A DNA stretch of 64,000 nt, taken from NCBI GenBank assembly GCA_900073065.1, contig FJOG01000007.1:1321031-1385030 (forward strand), written 5' to 3'. The notes below the pieces were generated by a model that was given only the letters and a program-made list of their open reading frames with translations, was not told where the DNA came from and made no database searches. The stretch comes from Phialocephala subalpina (taxonomy: Eukaryota > Ascomycota > Leotiomycetes > Helotiales > Mollisiaceae). Of this stretch, positions 33,825 through 46,298 are shown piece after piece. Every line of letters starts with the position of its first letter. The stretch's first letter is position 1. The translations under genes were made by a program, and so were the position numbers.

Positions 33825-35474
33825 TTATTCTGCGTGTGTTCTGATATGGAATTTCTCCAACAAGTTGTGCCTGCACCAGTAGCTTCTGTACTTCTTCCCC
33901 AAAACATACATGATTGGAATTCCTGCCATCACCCCAAATCCAGTTGCTCCAAACACAAAGAAGACTTGCTGTGGTCCAGCTCTCGCGAGCCAATTATTGA
34001 TGAAATAAGTAAATCCGTAAAGCAAGAAGTTCTTGAACAGCATGCCCATGATGAAGATCTCGTTGCTCATGTCTCTGTATCCGTCAAGGGCATATGCTGA
34101 AGTTGCAACGATCAAGGCCATGACTCCAAAGAGCACAATGCCGTGTAGTGTAGCTGCGACATAGGGGCTGCCATAGACCTGGGTGACATGACCATAGCCA
34201 AAGAGTCCCGCTCCACTGATCAAGCCCAGAACGGCGATGATCAGACGGTATTCAGGCTCGTAGACGCCTTTGTTCCTCTTTGTCATGAAGATGATGATAG
34301 GGTCGGAAATGGCCCCAAACAGCATAACTGCGATGAGGCCACCGATGAAGGGGCCCAGTGAAAGGTATCCGATGCCACTCGGACTCATGCTGTATGGAGG
34401 TAAACCGAAGATCTGTGCCATCACAAATGCAATGGCAACGTACAGACCTACGAACCAGCCTTGGACGAGAATGATGTACGCCACTGAGATATTCATGCAT
34501 ACGGCAAACGGGGCGATGAGAAGTTGGATCAGCGATTCGTCCGAGTAGCAGCCATCGAAGAGCTTCATGTTCTGCCAGAATGTCTTCTTCTTTGGAATCG
34601 ATGTACTCGTGCCAACACTTTCCAGTTGCGTAACTTGTTCCTTCTCATGTCGATGCTCATGTTGTGCCAGCTCGTCAAAGTTCTCCGTAGCTAATTCTCC
34701 GATTTCGTAACGTCGATCTCTGCGATACGTCGTCTCTGGAACGAAGAAGATCTGGCAAAGTGTCTGGACACTCGAGATGGCGATGAAGATATGGAAAAGA
34801 TATTTCCACCCTAGATTGTTTGTGATGGGTCCACACACCACACTCGCCAAGTTTGACACCGCAGCAAGTAAGAAGCTGACAACCGAAGTATAGATCCCTC
34901 TCTCATGCACAAAGAACAGATCTCCTATAACGACCAAAAGCAAAGACTCGTATGTGCTGACCGACAGTCCCTGAATGATGCGTGCAGCAAGAAGTTGTCC
35001 GTAATTCTTGCTCGTCGACCCGATGATGTTCCCGATCACCGCCGAAATAGCGGAAAGAACAAACAGGGACCTCTTTCCATACTTCCGACTGAACGCACTC
35101 ACAAACGGAGCTGTGCAGCCCACAACGAGAACCTGATAGCCACTCAACAACGTGATATCCGTGATTGTCACTCCGAGATCAAGAGCAATGACTACTAGAC
35201 TCGCGTTGAGAAGAGGTCCGAAGACGGCACCGTACAAGATCGTGCCCATCCCGGTGATGAGCATGATGGTCAACTTGCGAGATTGGCTCCAGTTGAGAGG
35301 ATCATTGGGGTCGTCAGATGGTTGAGGAGTGAGGACGATGTGTGAAGAGCGTCCTGTGCCGTGTTTGAGGGCGCCGGTGGTGAGTTCGCTGTGGGCGATG
35401 TCTTCTTCGAGGATGATGGTTCCTGGGACCTTCTCGAGACCGCCACGGTCTTCAAGGACAAATCCGTATCCCAT
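33825..35474 (-). CDS. MFS multidrug-type transporter (DHA1 / HOL1-like)
   Basis: Single-exon 549-aa membrane transporter. The hydrophilic N-terminus ends in DDPNDPLNWSQSRKLTIM, the classical fungal DHA1 lead-in. About 12 transmembrane segments follow, split by a long central loop with FVPETTYRRDRRYEIGELATENF, and the motif-A-like FSRKYGKRSLFVLSA follows helix 2. Relatives export drugs and secondary metabolites or import small cations. Position between the FAD monooxygenase and P450-1, all on the minus strand, suggests export of the pathway product or self-protection. The intronless structure contrasts with the multi-intron neighbours but is common in this family. Intact, with the ATG at 35474 as the obvious start. 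Confidence 0.92.
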   Translation of the reverse strand: MGYGFVLEDRGGLEKVPGTIILEEDIAHSELTTGALKHGTGRSSHIVLTPQPSDDPNDPLNWSQSRKLTIMLITGMGTILYGAVFGPLLNASLVVIALDLGVTITDITLLSGYQVLVVGCTAPFVSAFSRKYGKRSLFVLSAISAVIGNIIGSTSKNYGQLLAARIIQGLSVSTYESLLLVVIGDLFFVHERGIYTSVVSFLLAAVSNLASVVCGPITNNLGWKYLFHIFIAISSVQTLCQIFFVPETTYRRDRRYEIGELATENFDELAQHEHRHEKEQVTQLESVGTSTSIPKKKTFWQNMKLFDGCYSDESLIQLLIAPFAVCMNISVAYIILVQGWFVGLYVAIAFVMAQIFGLPPYSMSPSGIGYLSLGPFIGGLIAVMLFGAISDPIIIFMTKRNKGVYEPEYRLIIAVLGLISGAGLFGYGHVTQVYGSPYVAATLHGIVLFGVMALIVATSAYALDGYRDMSNEIFIMGMLFKNFLLYGFTYFINNWLARAGPQQVFFVFGATGFGVMAGIPIMYVLGKKYRSYWCRHNLLEKFHIRTHAE

Positions 35475-36418
35475 GATGGGCTATTGATGCTGGATGAAGT
35501 TTTCGCCTGATGTTCAGATAAGATGAAGAAGTGAGAAGAGATGAGACATTGACAGAAGTCAAGTATCTCCAAGTCGACGATCTTTTCTCTTCTTGCTTGT
35601 TGCACAAGGAGACCCGCTTTATACATCAAGGTGCAAGATAACAAGCTCTCAGTTCTCAGACATTAAACTTGTGCAAGGATATACGCCATATCTTGGTAGC
35701 CAGCCAGCCAGCCGTCAGGATTGACTCCCTCGTCGTCGAATCCAGGTCAATCCAGGTCGAATGCGAGGTGAATGATTGGTTCTCGGCACGCAGGGTCATC
35801 AGGTCCAGATGTCAATTTGGGGTTAATCTACGAGCCGCTACCCCAATCCTTACCCCAGCTTCTGGTCTGGATGGTGAGTTGTGTTATTTAATCTTCTGTT
35901 AATGGCAGCCCCACACCCGGGGTGCAGATGCCAAGAGATACTCGGCGTTAGTGCCACATGTTCAGCCTAAATCTCGGGGATCTCTACGAGCTAGAGGAAA
36001 GTCTCATAGCTTGGGGAAATGTTGGGGTTGTTGGGGTAGATCTGGACCTTCTCTAGGACGTTGGAGGCTGAAGCTTAGCAGCTAGTTTACTATGAGCTTC
36101 TGGCATCCTAGTTGCTTGAAGTGAGGTATGCAAAGTTCGTGCCCAAGATGCGAGAGCCGAGAACGAGCGTATACGATGACACCCTTTTCATATCTCGAGA
36201 CCGCCGGGAACTGGATTCACTATCCGCACAAAATCCATTGGTGGTCCTGGCGAGTGCCTGAAGGAAACCTGCATCTATAACACATCGAGCATTGCATATT
36301 CGGCTCAACGGACCCAAATCACGTCCTTCCGGAATATTTGTGACATAATTATGGAGTATGGAGATGTTTTCGGTTGGCAACTTTAGATTTTAGATGCAGA
36401 TATCAAACCGTGATGACC
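35475..36418. promoter_or_regulatory. Upstream region of the MFS transporter
   Basis: A 0.94-kb spacer downstream of P450-1 and upstream of the transporter. It holds a tandem aatccaggtc pair (35739-35758), a short ccag repeat near 35698-35714 and three TTGGGG words (36011, 36022, 36031). These are candidate control elements only. No gene seen. Confidence 0.35.
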
Positions 36419-38104
36419 TCAACCCCTTTTCTCATCCAACTTAATCTCTGCTGATGCTTCACCCCAGATCTTCTCGATCATTTTCGCATGCTTGTCAGAC
36501 CTCACAGTAATATCGCAATCAAAAGGTTGAGGAATACACATCCAGCCCGGCACCATTGCGTTCAGCGGATCAACCGCCGTCCCATCAATCTTCTTCTTTG
36601 AGATGTTGAACGCCCAAAGGATCCGACTGATGTTGAGGAACAAGGATTTCTCTGCAACATGGATTCCGGGACAGACTCTTCGGCCAGCACCATACGAAAC
36701 GTGGTCTCGCTCATTTGGGTCGGCGGAGTTGAGGTATGCTGCTGCTGGTAAGTCGTAGCCCAAGTACCGCTCTGGCTTGAACTCGTGAGGAGACTCCCAC
36801 CGATCTGGGTCATAGTTGATGGCCCTGTTTTGATCAATTATCAGAATTCCATAGGGAAGGCGATGGACTTACCACCAGTTGAGAATCACGACCGAATTCT
36901 TCGGAATGAACATCCCTTCGTACCAATCATCTTCCGTGTTCGCGTGATGAATCCCAACCTTGTTCGGAGGTCGCATTCTCAGCAGCTCTTTGATGACCGC
37001 CCTGATGTACGGTAAGTCCTTCTCGTCTTCCCAAGTGGGGTATCTCTCAGATCCAACGACTCTATCCAATTCTTCCTGTCCCTTTTGCACGATTTTCGGA
37101 TCCATCGCTGCAAACAAAATGAAAGTATTCAGATACGCAGATGTCGTTTCCGAGCCAGCCTCTACAAGTCCGCCGCATTGGTACGCAGCTTGCAGTGTAT
37201 CAAGACCTTGTTTCTCAGGATCACTTTGATAGAAGTCCTTGCAGAAACATTGCTTCGCTACTCCTTTCTGAACTTCCTTCTTCAAATCGTTCCAGAGTCC
37301 GAGATAAATGGGTGCATCGTGTTCATGGCATTTCTTCCCGAAATTCCTCCAGTTTCCGACAAGAAATTGAGGCAGGTACTGGAGGGAGGGAAACGTGTCA
37401 ACCATCCACATCCCCGGACTTGAAAAACTCTGCAAATTGTTCACAACCTGATACACCTTCTTCGCCAACGGGTTATCCCAAGTCGCGATTCTATGTCCAT
37501 ATGTGACCGAGATGATGACACTGGCGGAATATCTTCGATTATGAAGGTAGAAATTACCCGGATCATGCAACAGATCGAAAAGCAGTTGTTTCGACTCCAA
37601 ATCCTGCACTGGCTGATAATTCGTCGACATCGTGATATTCAGCAGCGCATGCGATATCTTCCTCACAGTCCTATATCTCGGTCCATACGGCATAAACAAT
37701 TGTCGTCTCCCCGCAGACGCGACGTCTGAAGCTAGAGGAGCAGGAGGTCTCGAAGAGTAGATCGCGGATTTCTTATCCATCAAGTCCTTCACTGCTTTGG
37801 GAGATGATAACCAGATCCAATCTGATCCTCCAACTTTCGTGTAGAAAACATCGCCGTACTCCTTTGCCCACGCGGCAGCTTTCCGAGGTACTGCTTCGTT
37901 ATCTTGGAGATTGAAGAGGTGGCCGATGAAAGGGAGCCCTCTGGGACCGGGTGGCAGGTGTTTTCGTCGACGATCGGTGAGGACATTTGGTGTTGTGTAG
38001 AGCCAGAAGCCTACGATAAAGAGGAGTGGGACGAGAATGAGAGCTCCTGGGAGGAGCTGCCATGATGGCAGCTGCGAAAGTCGACTTTCTGAAAACATTC
38101 CCAT
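36419..38104 (-). CDS. Cytochrome P450 monooxygenase 1
   Basis: ER-anchored heme monooxygenase, 545 aa, two exons (38104-36873 and 36824-36419) with a 48-nt intron. The N-terminal anchor is LLPGALILVPLLFIVGFWLY and the hinge is HLPPGPRGLPFIGHLF. The oxygen-binding I-helix motif AGSETT is at about residue 316, ExxR (KELLRMRP) at about 374 and the heme loop YGAGRRVCPG at about 455-464. All key residues are present. It shares the pattern YQPVQDLESKQLLFDLLHDP with P450-2 (FQPFQDLESKHLIYDYLHNP), so the two look like relatives from one larger CYP clan. It is divergent from P450-2 across a 581-bp shared promoter. The substrate is unknown. Confidence 0.94.
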
Positions 38105-38685
38105 CGTGCCAGCAGTATCGAAGTGTGTTCCTCAGCAAGTTGCCACTTCTCGAGTGAGCTTCAAATTGTTTACAATCTCGTATACGAATCTCGATCTCAA
38201 AATTAGAGTGCGGGGATGAGGTCCAGCGATATGACGGGCTCGGTAGCATCGTCCAGATTGTGGCTTCGCTACCCCAAAAAGGAGGGGGAAGGGTAGGATG
38301 TGGGGGCCCCACATGCATCTTCTCAAGCTCTCCAACTCCACCGAGTCGCATTGAAATGCATACCTGAACCTTGCAGTACTTGGCAATTCGTCAGCATATC
38401 GTTGTTTCTGGTTTCGGGTGTAGATCCTTGTTTGCTACTCGGAGGTGTTTCATTGTTGATGGTGCCGAGAGCTCAGTGGTTAGTTCGCGTCCGAAAGTTT
38501 GTTGCTCTTCCACAGTTCAAATGGGATGAGTCTATCTGGAATAGCTTGGAGAGTTGGCAGAGATTATCGATTCCTTTTTTTCATCCTGTGACACTCACTT
38601 CGTCTGTCATCTGAAGTTTACCCACCTCCAAATTTCGAGCGTGCTGGCCCATTCCTGCACCGAGCTCCGACTAAAAACACTCAAC
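38105..38685. promoter_or_regulatory. Bidirectional promoter of P450-1/P450-2 with a 17-bp palindrome
   Basis: A 581-bp divergent spacer. At 38298-38314 lies atgtgggggccccacat, a perfect 8+1+8 inverted repeat, 194 bp from the P450-1 ATG and 372 bp from the P450-2 ATG. A dyad of this length with GC-rich half-sites is a plausible operator for a dimeric regulator. An atgtgggg half-site also occurs in the FAD monooxygenase promoter at 33449-33456. No gene in the spacer. Confidence 0.45.
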
Positions 38686-40437
38686 ATGACTTTATCGTTC
38701 CCTCTCGATGGCTCTGTGCCTGCAAAGACGATCTTTGCAACGATTGTAGCACTGGTTATCCTCCAACGAGTCTTCATGAGCTACTATGGCGGCAAGAAAT
38801 ACAAGCTCCCACCGCGTCTACCAGGACTTCCCATCCTGGGCAACACTTTCCAAATACCACCGTTCCAAGGAGGTCAATGGGCAAGCGAACAAGCTAAGAA
38901 GATGGGTGAGATGTATGTATTTGACTTGAATTTCTTTTCAGATAGGGGCTGACAATAAGTAGGTTCACTTGCAAGATTGGAGTCAACACATGGGTGTTCC
39001 TGAACTCCAGTCGCGTCGTCAACGACCTGATGGAAAAACGTTCAGCCATCTACTCTTCTCGAACCAATCTCCCCATGACAGACAAGATCATGTCAGGCGG
39101 AAACCGCATTCTGCTCATGCCATACAGCGACCGCTGGCGTGCACTCAGAAAGATCATGCATAGCATTCTCAACAAAACCAAAGGCACCACATTCCAGCCT
39201 TTCCAAGACCTGGAATCTAAGCACCTCATATACGATTACTTGCATAATCCAGACAAATGGTACAACGCAAATCAACGATTCGCGAACTCCGTGATAATGA
39301 GTGTGGTATTTGGGAAGAGGATGGATCTTGGTGATCCGAGGACAAGGGAACTGCTTGAGACTTCGTCTGAGATTCTTGGAGCTATGCAACCTGGTGCTTC
39401 TATAGCAGACGTGCTCCCTGTTCTCGAAAACTTGCCAAAACCATTGCAATGGTGGAGACCGAGTGGAGAGCGAGCATATCAGAAGTGTTTGAAGTAAGCC
39501 ATGATCCCTCTCAGTCAAAGAACACAAATCTGATGAATACAAAGGGTCTATCGACGAGAAGTCGAAGAACTAAGGGGAAAAGAAAAGAACGGAACAGCAC
39601 GAGAATGCTTCGCCACTGAATTCCTCCGCAACCCCGAAACCGCCAAATGGGGCGAGGAACAAACCCTCTTCGCCCTCGGTTCCCTCATGGAAGCCGGATC
39701 CGACACCTCCCGCATGGCCATATCAATTCTTCTCTCCGCAGCAGCAACCGACAAACGCTGGGTAATCACCGCGCGAGAAGCTCTCGATTCCGTTTGCGGC
39801 TCTAACGCTGAACGCCTTCCAGATGTCAGTGACAAGCCTAGATTGCAGTATATTACTGCGGCTGTGAAAGAGGCTTTTAGATGGAGACCGTTTGCGGAGA
39901 TTGGGGTTCCGCATATGTTAACTCAAGATGACGAGTATGACGGGTATAAATTCCCAGCTGGGACGCTGTTTACGTGGAATGCGTTGCACATTGCGTTGAA
40001 TGAGGAGGAGTATGAGCAGGCGCATCGTTTCTGGCCAGAGAGATTCTTGAATGAGGATCTGAATAATGTTATGAAAGGGCACTGGAGCTTTGGACCAGGT
40101 AATATCTCTTGGCATTGTCGTAGAAACACTGCTGATTACATTGCGTTTGATAGGAAGGAGAGCATGCTCAGGATATAATGTGGGAGAGTCAAACGTTTGG
40201 ATCGCACTTGCGAGGCTGTTGTATTGCTTCGACTTCAATGAGCTACCAGTAAGTGCATCGCTCGGAATCTGGAGAAGGGAGCTGACTGAGAACCAGGGTC
40301 AACCCATAAAAAGCCTAGAAGCGAACTGGCTTGAACATCGATGGGCACCGTTCCCTGTTGAGATCAAGATTAGGAGTCCAGCCCATGCAGCTCTAGTCGA
40401 ACGTGAGGGGAAGCCTGCATCGGAAACGAAGTATTGA
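38686..40437 (+). CDS. Cytochrome P450 monooxygenase 2
   Basis: A 515-aa P450 with five exons (38686-38912, 38963-39493, 39545-40098, 40154-40248, 40297-40437) and four introns of 48-55 nt. The membrane anchor TIFATIVALVILQRVFM precedes YKLPPRLPGLPILGN. The I-helix reads LMEAGSDTSRMA, ExxR lies in VKEAFRWRPF, and the heme loop FGPGRRACSG is assembled across intron 3. An unspliced reading loses the heme cysteine, so the splice is well determined. Related to P450-1 in its central region. Transcribed away from P450-1 and towards P450-3; the convergent spacer to P450-3 is 271 bp. Confidence 0.93.
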
Positions 40438-40708
40438 GGCGTGTCATGATGAAATACAGTAAATTCATTTGAAAGGAAAGATTGCTTGACTACTCGGCTA
40501 GTTGTTGCCAAGAATCAGGTGTTGCGGGGTACGCGGGGCCAGAATCTTAGTGATGGATACCCTGAAGATTTAGCGACCAACCCCTATAAATCTACTGACA
40601 CTCACCAAAAGTCCATTTTCCGGGCCGAAGTGGGGCTTTCTCTTAGTGTAGATGTCTAGAGAAGTCATGAGACGTAGCTGAGATCTCCCTTCCTTCCAAG
40701 GTTTGATC

Positions 40709-42672
40709 TTACCGACTTGCTTCCTTTCTTGCAGAGAAACAGACATTCAAATCCATACATGGCACAGCTGCAACCCACTCTAATCTCTGCGGCAATGTCG
40801 GCTCTCGGCTGTGGACAGAGAAGCTTGAGTCTCGGGGTAAGCAGAGATGAAACTTCTTCAAGATCTGTGAAAGCGAGAGGTGGAGCTCCAGGTAAGCGAA
40901 ACTGACGTTGGGTCAGCGTGAACCCGAATGACAGCGGAGTTCGATGACTGAGGAAGACATCAGAAAGGAATGGGGGGCGACTCACTGAGCACCAATGCAA
41001 GCCGAGGACCCTTTGGAAAACGGAACATAGAAATCATCTCTCAATTTGATCGCTTCCGGACTTCTCGACTCGTCATTCAACCAACGAGAAGGACGATATA
41101 TCTCTGGGGACGGAAACGCATTCTTGTCTCGCAAATACCAGATGGGGGAGCTACTAATTACAGTCTACCATGCACCTCAGTTAGTTTTCACCTGTGTTGG
41201 GAGTAAGAATGCTTACACCGGCAGGCAAAAACATTCCCGCCAACACAACACCTCCCCCAGGCACAACTCTCGGCAACATCGCAGCCGCCGCCCCCGTCCA
41301 CCTAATACCCTCTTTAACCGCTGCTCTCAGCCTCTCTACCTTCTCCAGAGAACCGATATCAGTCGGCCATCCCGCATTGTCGAGATCAGAAACAAGTTCG
41401 GATTGGTAGGGGGCATCGTGTGCGAGAGCCCAGAGGATGTGTGCTAGTGTTGCCGAGGTGGTGTCTGTTCCTGGGCCGAGCATCTCTTTGGCTTCTGAGA
41501 GGGCGGAGGGTGCGGGGAGGTGGGAGCAGATCATCGTCTGGATGAAGTTTGGGTGGGTTGGGGATATGGAGGGGGATTTGGTGGGGTTGGTGAGGCGGGA
41601 AAGTTGGGAGAAGGACCACTAAGTTTAGTGTTAGTGGGTTGAATATGGAGATGGGAGGATGGCATACTTGGTCAAATTCTTTTATGGCAGCTGTGGAGTG
41701 ACTTTCCCAGCCTGTCATACGACATAGGATGCTCTCGGCTCGCTCCAAGGTTGAAGCAAGAACTGGGAAGCCTGAGAGCTGAACTTTCAATTTGAGTTAG
41801 AGAAATAGAGAACGCGGAGAAGAGGTTCTAGATCTGTTCGCGTACCAACGCAATCGTCTTGGATTTCTCATCGTTGACTTTGACCATTTGTAAGTCTTTT
41901 CCGCTAGCCCACGAAGCGATAGCGCCAATCTCTTGACCAAACCCAAATGCAGCTATAAGAGATGAAGTTAGCATAATCTAAATCTAATAAAGATATCATA
42001 ATATGATACGGACAGACAATATCAGCCTCCAAAGCCCGACAAGCCCTGACAACTTCAATTGCACGTGGCATTTGTTGCTCCAATGCCAGCGTGAACGCTG
42101 TGACATTCTCAACCATGATTCCTTCTAGAAGGTACATTTTTGAATAGTTGAACAGTTGACCCATTAATCGCCGTCTCTGAGAATGTTCAGCTGCATCCCT
42201 ATTCAGCTGTCAGCTCATACGTCTTCTCGACGCCAGTTATCACTCACGTGATAGAGAATAATGCCGGATGAGAGTCCTGTACGAACTGCCCATAGACTCG
42301 AGGATCCTTTGCAAAAGAACTTCGAACAGAATATACTGTCTTGTAAATATCCAAGGAGTAGAAAGAAACCTCATTTGGGCCCGTTCGAATCAGTGGACCA
42401 AGCTGCTCGTGGAGGCGAGGCAAGTCCAAAGTTATTCGACCACGACATTCTGATGGCAGAGCCCAAAGCAGTCTAGAAATCGGTGCTAAAATGGAAGCAT
42501 TGGGGATTTCAGAAAGCTGATGAACCCAAAATGTATAGCAGAACTGGATTCAATGTGAGTAAAACCGAAACACCCCGCCATCTGAGAAAAGGGGCTCTCG
42601 CTTAAGACGTACCCATGCGATGAAGCAAACGAGAACAAGGCACAAAGGCCAAACCAAGATCAATACAAACAT
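40709..42672 (-). CDS. Cytochrome P450 monooxygenase 3
   Basis: Reconstructed as eight exons: 42672-42613, 42543-42248, 42198-42014, 41952-41846, 41778-41668, 41618-41217, 41164-40986, 40901-40709; 510 aa, every junction in phase. Exon 1 is a pure signal anchor (MFVLILVWPLCLVLVCFIAW). Exon 2 has GPLIRTGPNEVSFY, exon 6 the I-helix LGPGTDTTSATLAH and ExxR in VKEGIRW, exon 7 AFPSPEIYRPSRWL and the heme loop FSKGSSACIG. Exon 8 ends with LEWVAAVPCMDLNVCFSARK. The heme-loop arginine that normally precedes the cysteine by two (GxRxC) is serine here. It belongs to another CYP family than P450-1 and P450-2. Donor gtccgt of intron 3 is the least certain splice. Confidence 0.88.
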
Positions 42673-43629
42673 TGCGAAGGGTCACAATATGCTTGGTTTC
42701 CGAGGAACTATGAGAGAAAGAATAAAACTTTGGGATCTCAAGTATGAGAGAGCCATGTTCTCCGTTCGGGGATTGGTGAGTGGGGGGCCGAGCACACGAG
42801 AGCGAGCACGAACTTGTTGCCAGACTCCACTTGTCGAGTCATAAATCAGCAAAGTAGTAGCCAACGTGTCTCATCTTGAGTCCGTTTGATTGTTTTGGCG
42901 AGTCTCGACGAGTCCTTGTCGCTGAAATTGCAGCTTCGAGATGACAGAAAAAGACGCAAACTTGCGGGGCGGTGACGTGCTTGCTTTGCCTCCATAGTGT
43001 AGGAATTCCGACAACCAAACCCGGGAGAACTTTCCCACGTGGGACTTCCTCCGAAAATCTGGAGATTATTGTGAAATAAGTGCGATGATGATTCAAAAGC
43101 TGACCGCTCTGGGATACAAGGCCGCGGAGCTACTAGCCCAGTAAATTATTCCTATGTGATGATGTGAGGCTCATGACTGAGGTAGCCTAATCAACCACCT
43201 CCTATTATCATGGATAATAGAGATTGAACTAACCTCCACTTGGATTCGTTCTCTTTGCATTCAGACAGCTTGCAGGTTTTGATATTTGAAATTAAGCATT
43301 TCCGCCATCTCGTCTCGGCTTGAGCGGGACAAATTTAGGGCCTTACTAATCCGAACTAGAGCCTATCTCAACCTCAAAGGAAGGAACAACCAATTAGAAA
43401 GACTGTGCCAGTGAAAAGTTGCGATGAAGGTCCAGTTTTCCTTCCCGTTTAAGCTTTTGGAACCGAAGCGGTCGTCTTAAATTTCGAAGTCGCCTCACCC
43501 CTGCGCATCAGAATGTGCACATCTCACTCGAGATTTCGCCATCTCATCTTCTGCATCATTTCCGACAGCAGATATACTTTCTTCTTCCTCATTGATGCTA
43601 AGAAGAGGGAAGTACTCGAGTAATCGACG
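42673..43629. promoter_or_regulatory. Divergent promoter of P450-3 and the APC permease
   Basis: A 957-bp spacer upstream of both start codons. No gene and no strong palindrome recognised. Confidence 0.35.
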
Positions 43630-45590
43630 ATGGCGCCTCCCGACCTTCCTATTACGCCGGAGGCAGATTCACCGAGAGCTTCGATTCCTGGGGATGCATC
43701 TGTTGAGGGTACGAAAGCGCATGTTACTGAAGATGCAGACGACACCCAACTAGAAGGACTGGGATACAAACCAGTCCTTCACAGAACTTATGGCCTCATC
43801 GAAAATTTCTCAACGACTTTTGGTAAATTTCCAAGGCTCTCATGTCACGGGATTTGTGCTAACCTTTCCAGCTGCGTTATATTTTGTTGGTGGTGTGCGA
43901 GTGACGTTCAGTACTGGTATCGCCGCTGGCGGAAATCTTGCTTATTGGTAAGTCAATAGCAGCTTGACATCCTGATACCAGAGACTAATCCAAAATCCAG
44001 GACAAGTTACCTGGTCACGTGCGTTTTCACTTTCACGACCGCTGCCGTTATTGCAGAGACCTGCTCGTCCCTTCCGTCTGCTGGTTCAATTTATCTTTGG
44101 GCAGCCGAAGCCGGAGGACCAAAGTATGGTCGGCTCTTGGGTTTCACTGTGGCTTGGTGGAGTACGACTGCCTGGACGACATTTTGTGCTAGTAACTCCC
44201 AAGCCGCTGTGAATTATATGCTCTCTGAGATCACAGTCTTCAACTTAGACTTTCCCTCGGATTCGAGCAGCGTCAAGTTCCGAGCCGTGCAATGGATCTG
44301 CACCGAAATCCTCCTTGCTCTCGCCGTACTCGTTAACTTCCTACCACGTATGTCTCCCCCGGTCCATCTCTTACTCCTTCTAACAAAGTACAGCACGTCT
44401 TTTCCGCTATGTATTCTACCTCTCCTCGTTCTTCGTTCTTCTAGATTTCGTCTTGAACATCATCTGGCTCCCCATCGGCACCGCACACACCCTCGGGTTC
44501 CGAACTGCCCACGAAGCATTCATGACAACGTACAACGGTACCGGTGCTCCTGCAGGCTGGAACTGGTGTCTCTCCTACCTCGCTACCGCTGGAATCCTCA
44601 TTGGATTCGATGCCTCGGGTCATGTTGCTGAAGAGACGAAAAATGCCAGTGTAACTGCTGCGAGAGGAATCTTCTGGAGCACCATCGTCAGTGGAATTGG
44701 TGGATTTGCGACTATTATTCTGTTCTTGTTTTGTGCTGTAAGTTGGGCCTGAGCTCTTTTTGTTTCAGAGCTTGCTAATGCGGATAGCCTGATGCCGACA
44801 CTCTTTTCTCTTTCGGTTCCCCACAACCGTTTGTTCCGTTGTACGCTGTTGTCCTTGGTCAAGGCGGACATATCTTCATGAATATAGTCTGCATCATCGC
44901 GTTGTGGTTTGTAAGTCATGTCCTTTCCCTTCCCAGTCTCACCAAGTCCTGACACTTCACAGAACACAGCCATAGCCATCGTCGCGGCCTCCCGCCTCGT
45001 CTTCGCCGTAGCCCGCGACGGCGTCCTCCCCTTCTCAAGCTGGGTCTCCAAAGTCTCACCCGAAGGCCAACCTCGCAACGCCGTCCTCGTAATTTGGCTC
45101 ATCTCCGCCATCGTAACCTGCACCATCCTTCCCTCAGCCGTTGCTTTCACTTCTCTCATTTCAGCTGCTGGTGTTCCATCAGCAGCTGCCTATGGACTTA
45201 TCTGCTTCGGAAGATTCTTTATTACACCAAAGAATTTTCCGAAGCCAAGGTGGAGTCTTGGGAAGTGGAGTAGGCCATTTCAGTTTGTGGGGATCTTTTG
45301 GAACGGGTGGGTTGTTGCAGTGCTTTTTAGTCCTTATGAGTGGCCGGTTACGGGGGAGACGCTGAATTGTGAGTAGATACTTTTGATGATTGAGAGGTAT
45401 TGTTGTGCTGACTGAGTGTCTAGATGCTCCCGTTATCATGGGGGCTGTCACCATCTTTGCCTGGCTGTCGTGGTGGTTCACTCCAGCGGATGCGTGGCTT
45501 TCGAAGCAGCATATTGAGCATATCCTAGACCATGATAACGATGAGGGTGTGTTTGTGGAGTCTGATGAGAACGTGAGACAGAAGAACTAA
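43630..45590 (+). CDS. APC-superfamily amine/amino-acid permease (GABA/choline-type)
   Basis: Multi-pass permease, 551 aa, seven exons; introns at 43823-43871, 43948-44000, 44348-44393, 44738-44787, 44911-44962 and 45369-45423, all GT-AG and in phase. The soluble N-terminus ends in LGYKPVLHRTYGLIENFSTTF. The conserved opening of the fungal GABA/choline permease group then follows (RVTFSTGIAAGGNLAYW, CSSLPSAGSIYLWAAEAGGP), and later FDASGHVAEETKNAS and SRLVFAVARDGVLPFS, the APC signature loop. Relatives import GABA, choline, polyamines or amino acids. Position between P450-3 and a zinc-cluster regulator, with an amine oxidase nearby, fits uptake of an amine substrate. Intact. Confidence 0.92.
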
Positions 45591-46298
45591 TGAATACGAC
45601 TGATTAGTAGGAGAATCTAATATCAATTCGAACTCAAACCTACTGCTTCCGTGCCTTAGGAATATTTGACGTGCTCCAGCCTTCCGTCACTTAGATTCAG
45701 CATTTTGCAAGCTTAAACTTCCTATCCTCCTGGGACCTTCGAGCCCTGAATGCCCTGTATCGGCCGTATGTTGAAGTCGTTCATCGTCAAATTACACTCT
45801 TCCATGGTGGGGGGAGTACGTGTGCGCAATAGTAGTCGTGAATTTTATTGTGACGAAAGTTTCCAACCAGAGGATTATTTGTGTGGGATCGAAAAATGAT
45901 TTTGAGAGGAGATCGTGCTCCTCTGCACAGATCTCAGCGTCGCATCAAACGGAAATCCTGAAATGGGTGACTGCTCAGTGCAAGTGAGAGCGGATTCTAA
46001 CGTTCTCGAAGTCTAGGCTCGCTAAGCTGTCAGGGCTTGAATCACTAGAATCTCGGTGCATCGACACACCTTATAATTCTCGTCTGAATTGTACTCCCGG
46101 TCCCAGTACTTTGGGTCTATTTCCGCCTCTCATAGGGTTTCAAGTACTTCAAGCACCTAATTGCCAACTTCCAGCATATGTGAGTGTCGTGTTGGTGTTT
46201 ATGGAGGGGTAGTCGCAGCCCTGGAGAGCAGCGATGGAAAGCTCCAACGTGAAACACCACTCACTGGAAAAATCGGGATTTTGACCTGAAAGCATCGC
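45591..46298. other. Intergenic, convergent 3' ends
   Basis: Between the permease stop and the stop of the second zinc-cluster gene. No gene or RNA recognised. Confidence 0.5.

Noticed and set aside
40709..42672. P450-3 as a truncated pseudogene lacking the heme region
   Set aside because: Following the splice sites recovers exon 7 (heme loop) and exon 8 (C-terminus) in phase, so the gene is complete.
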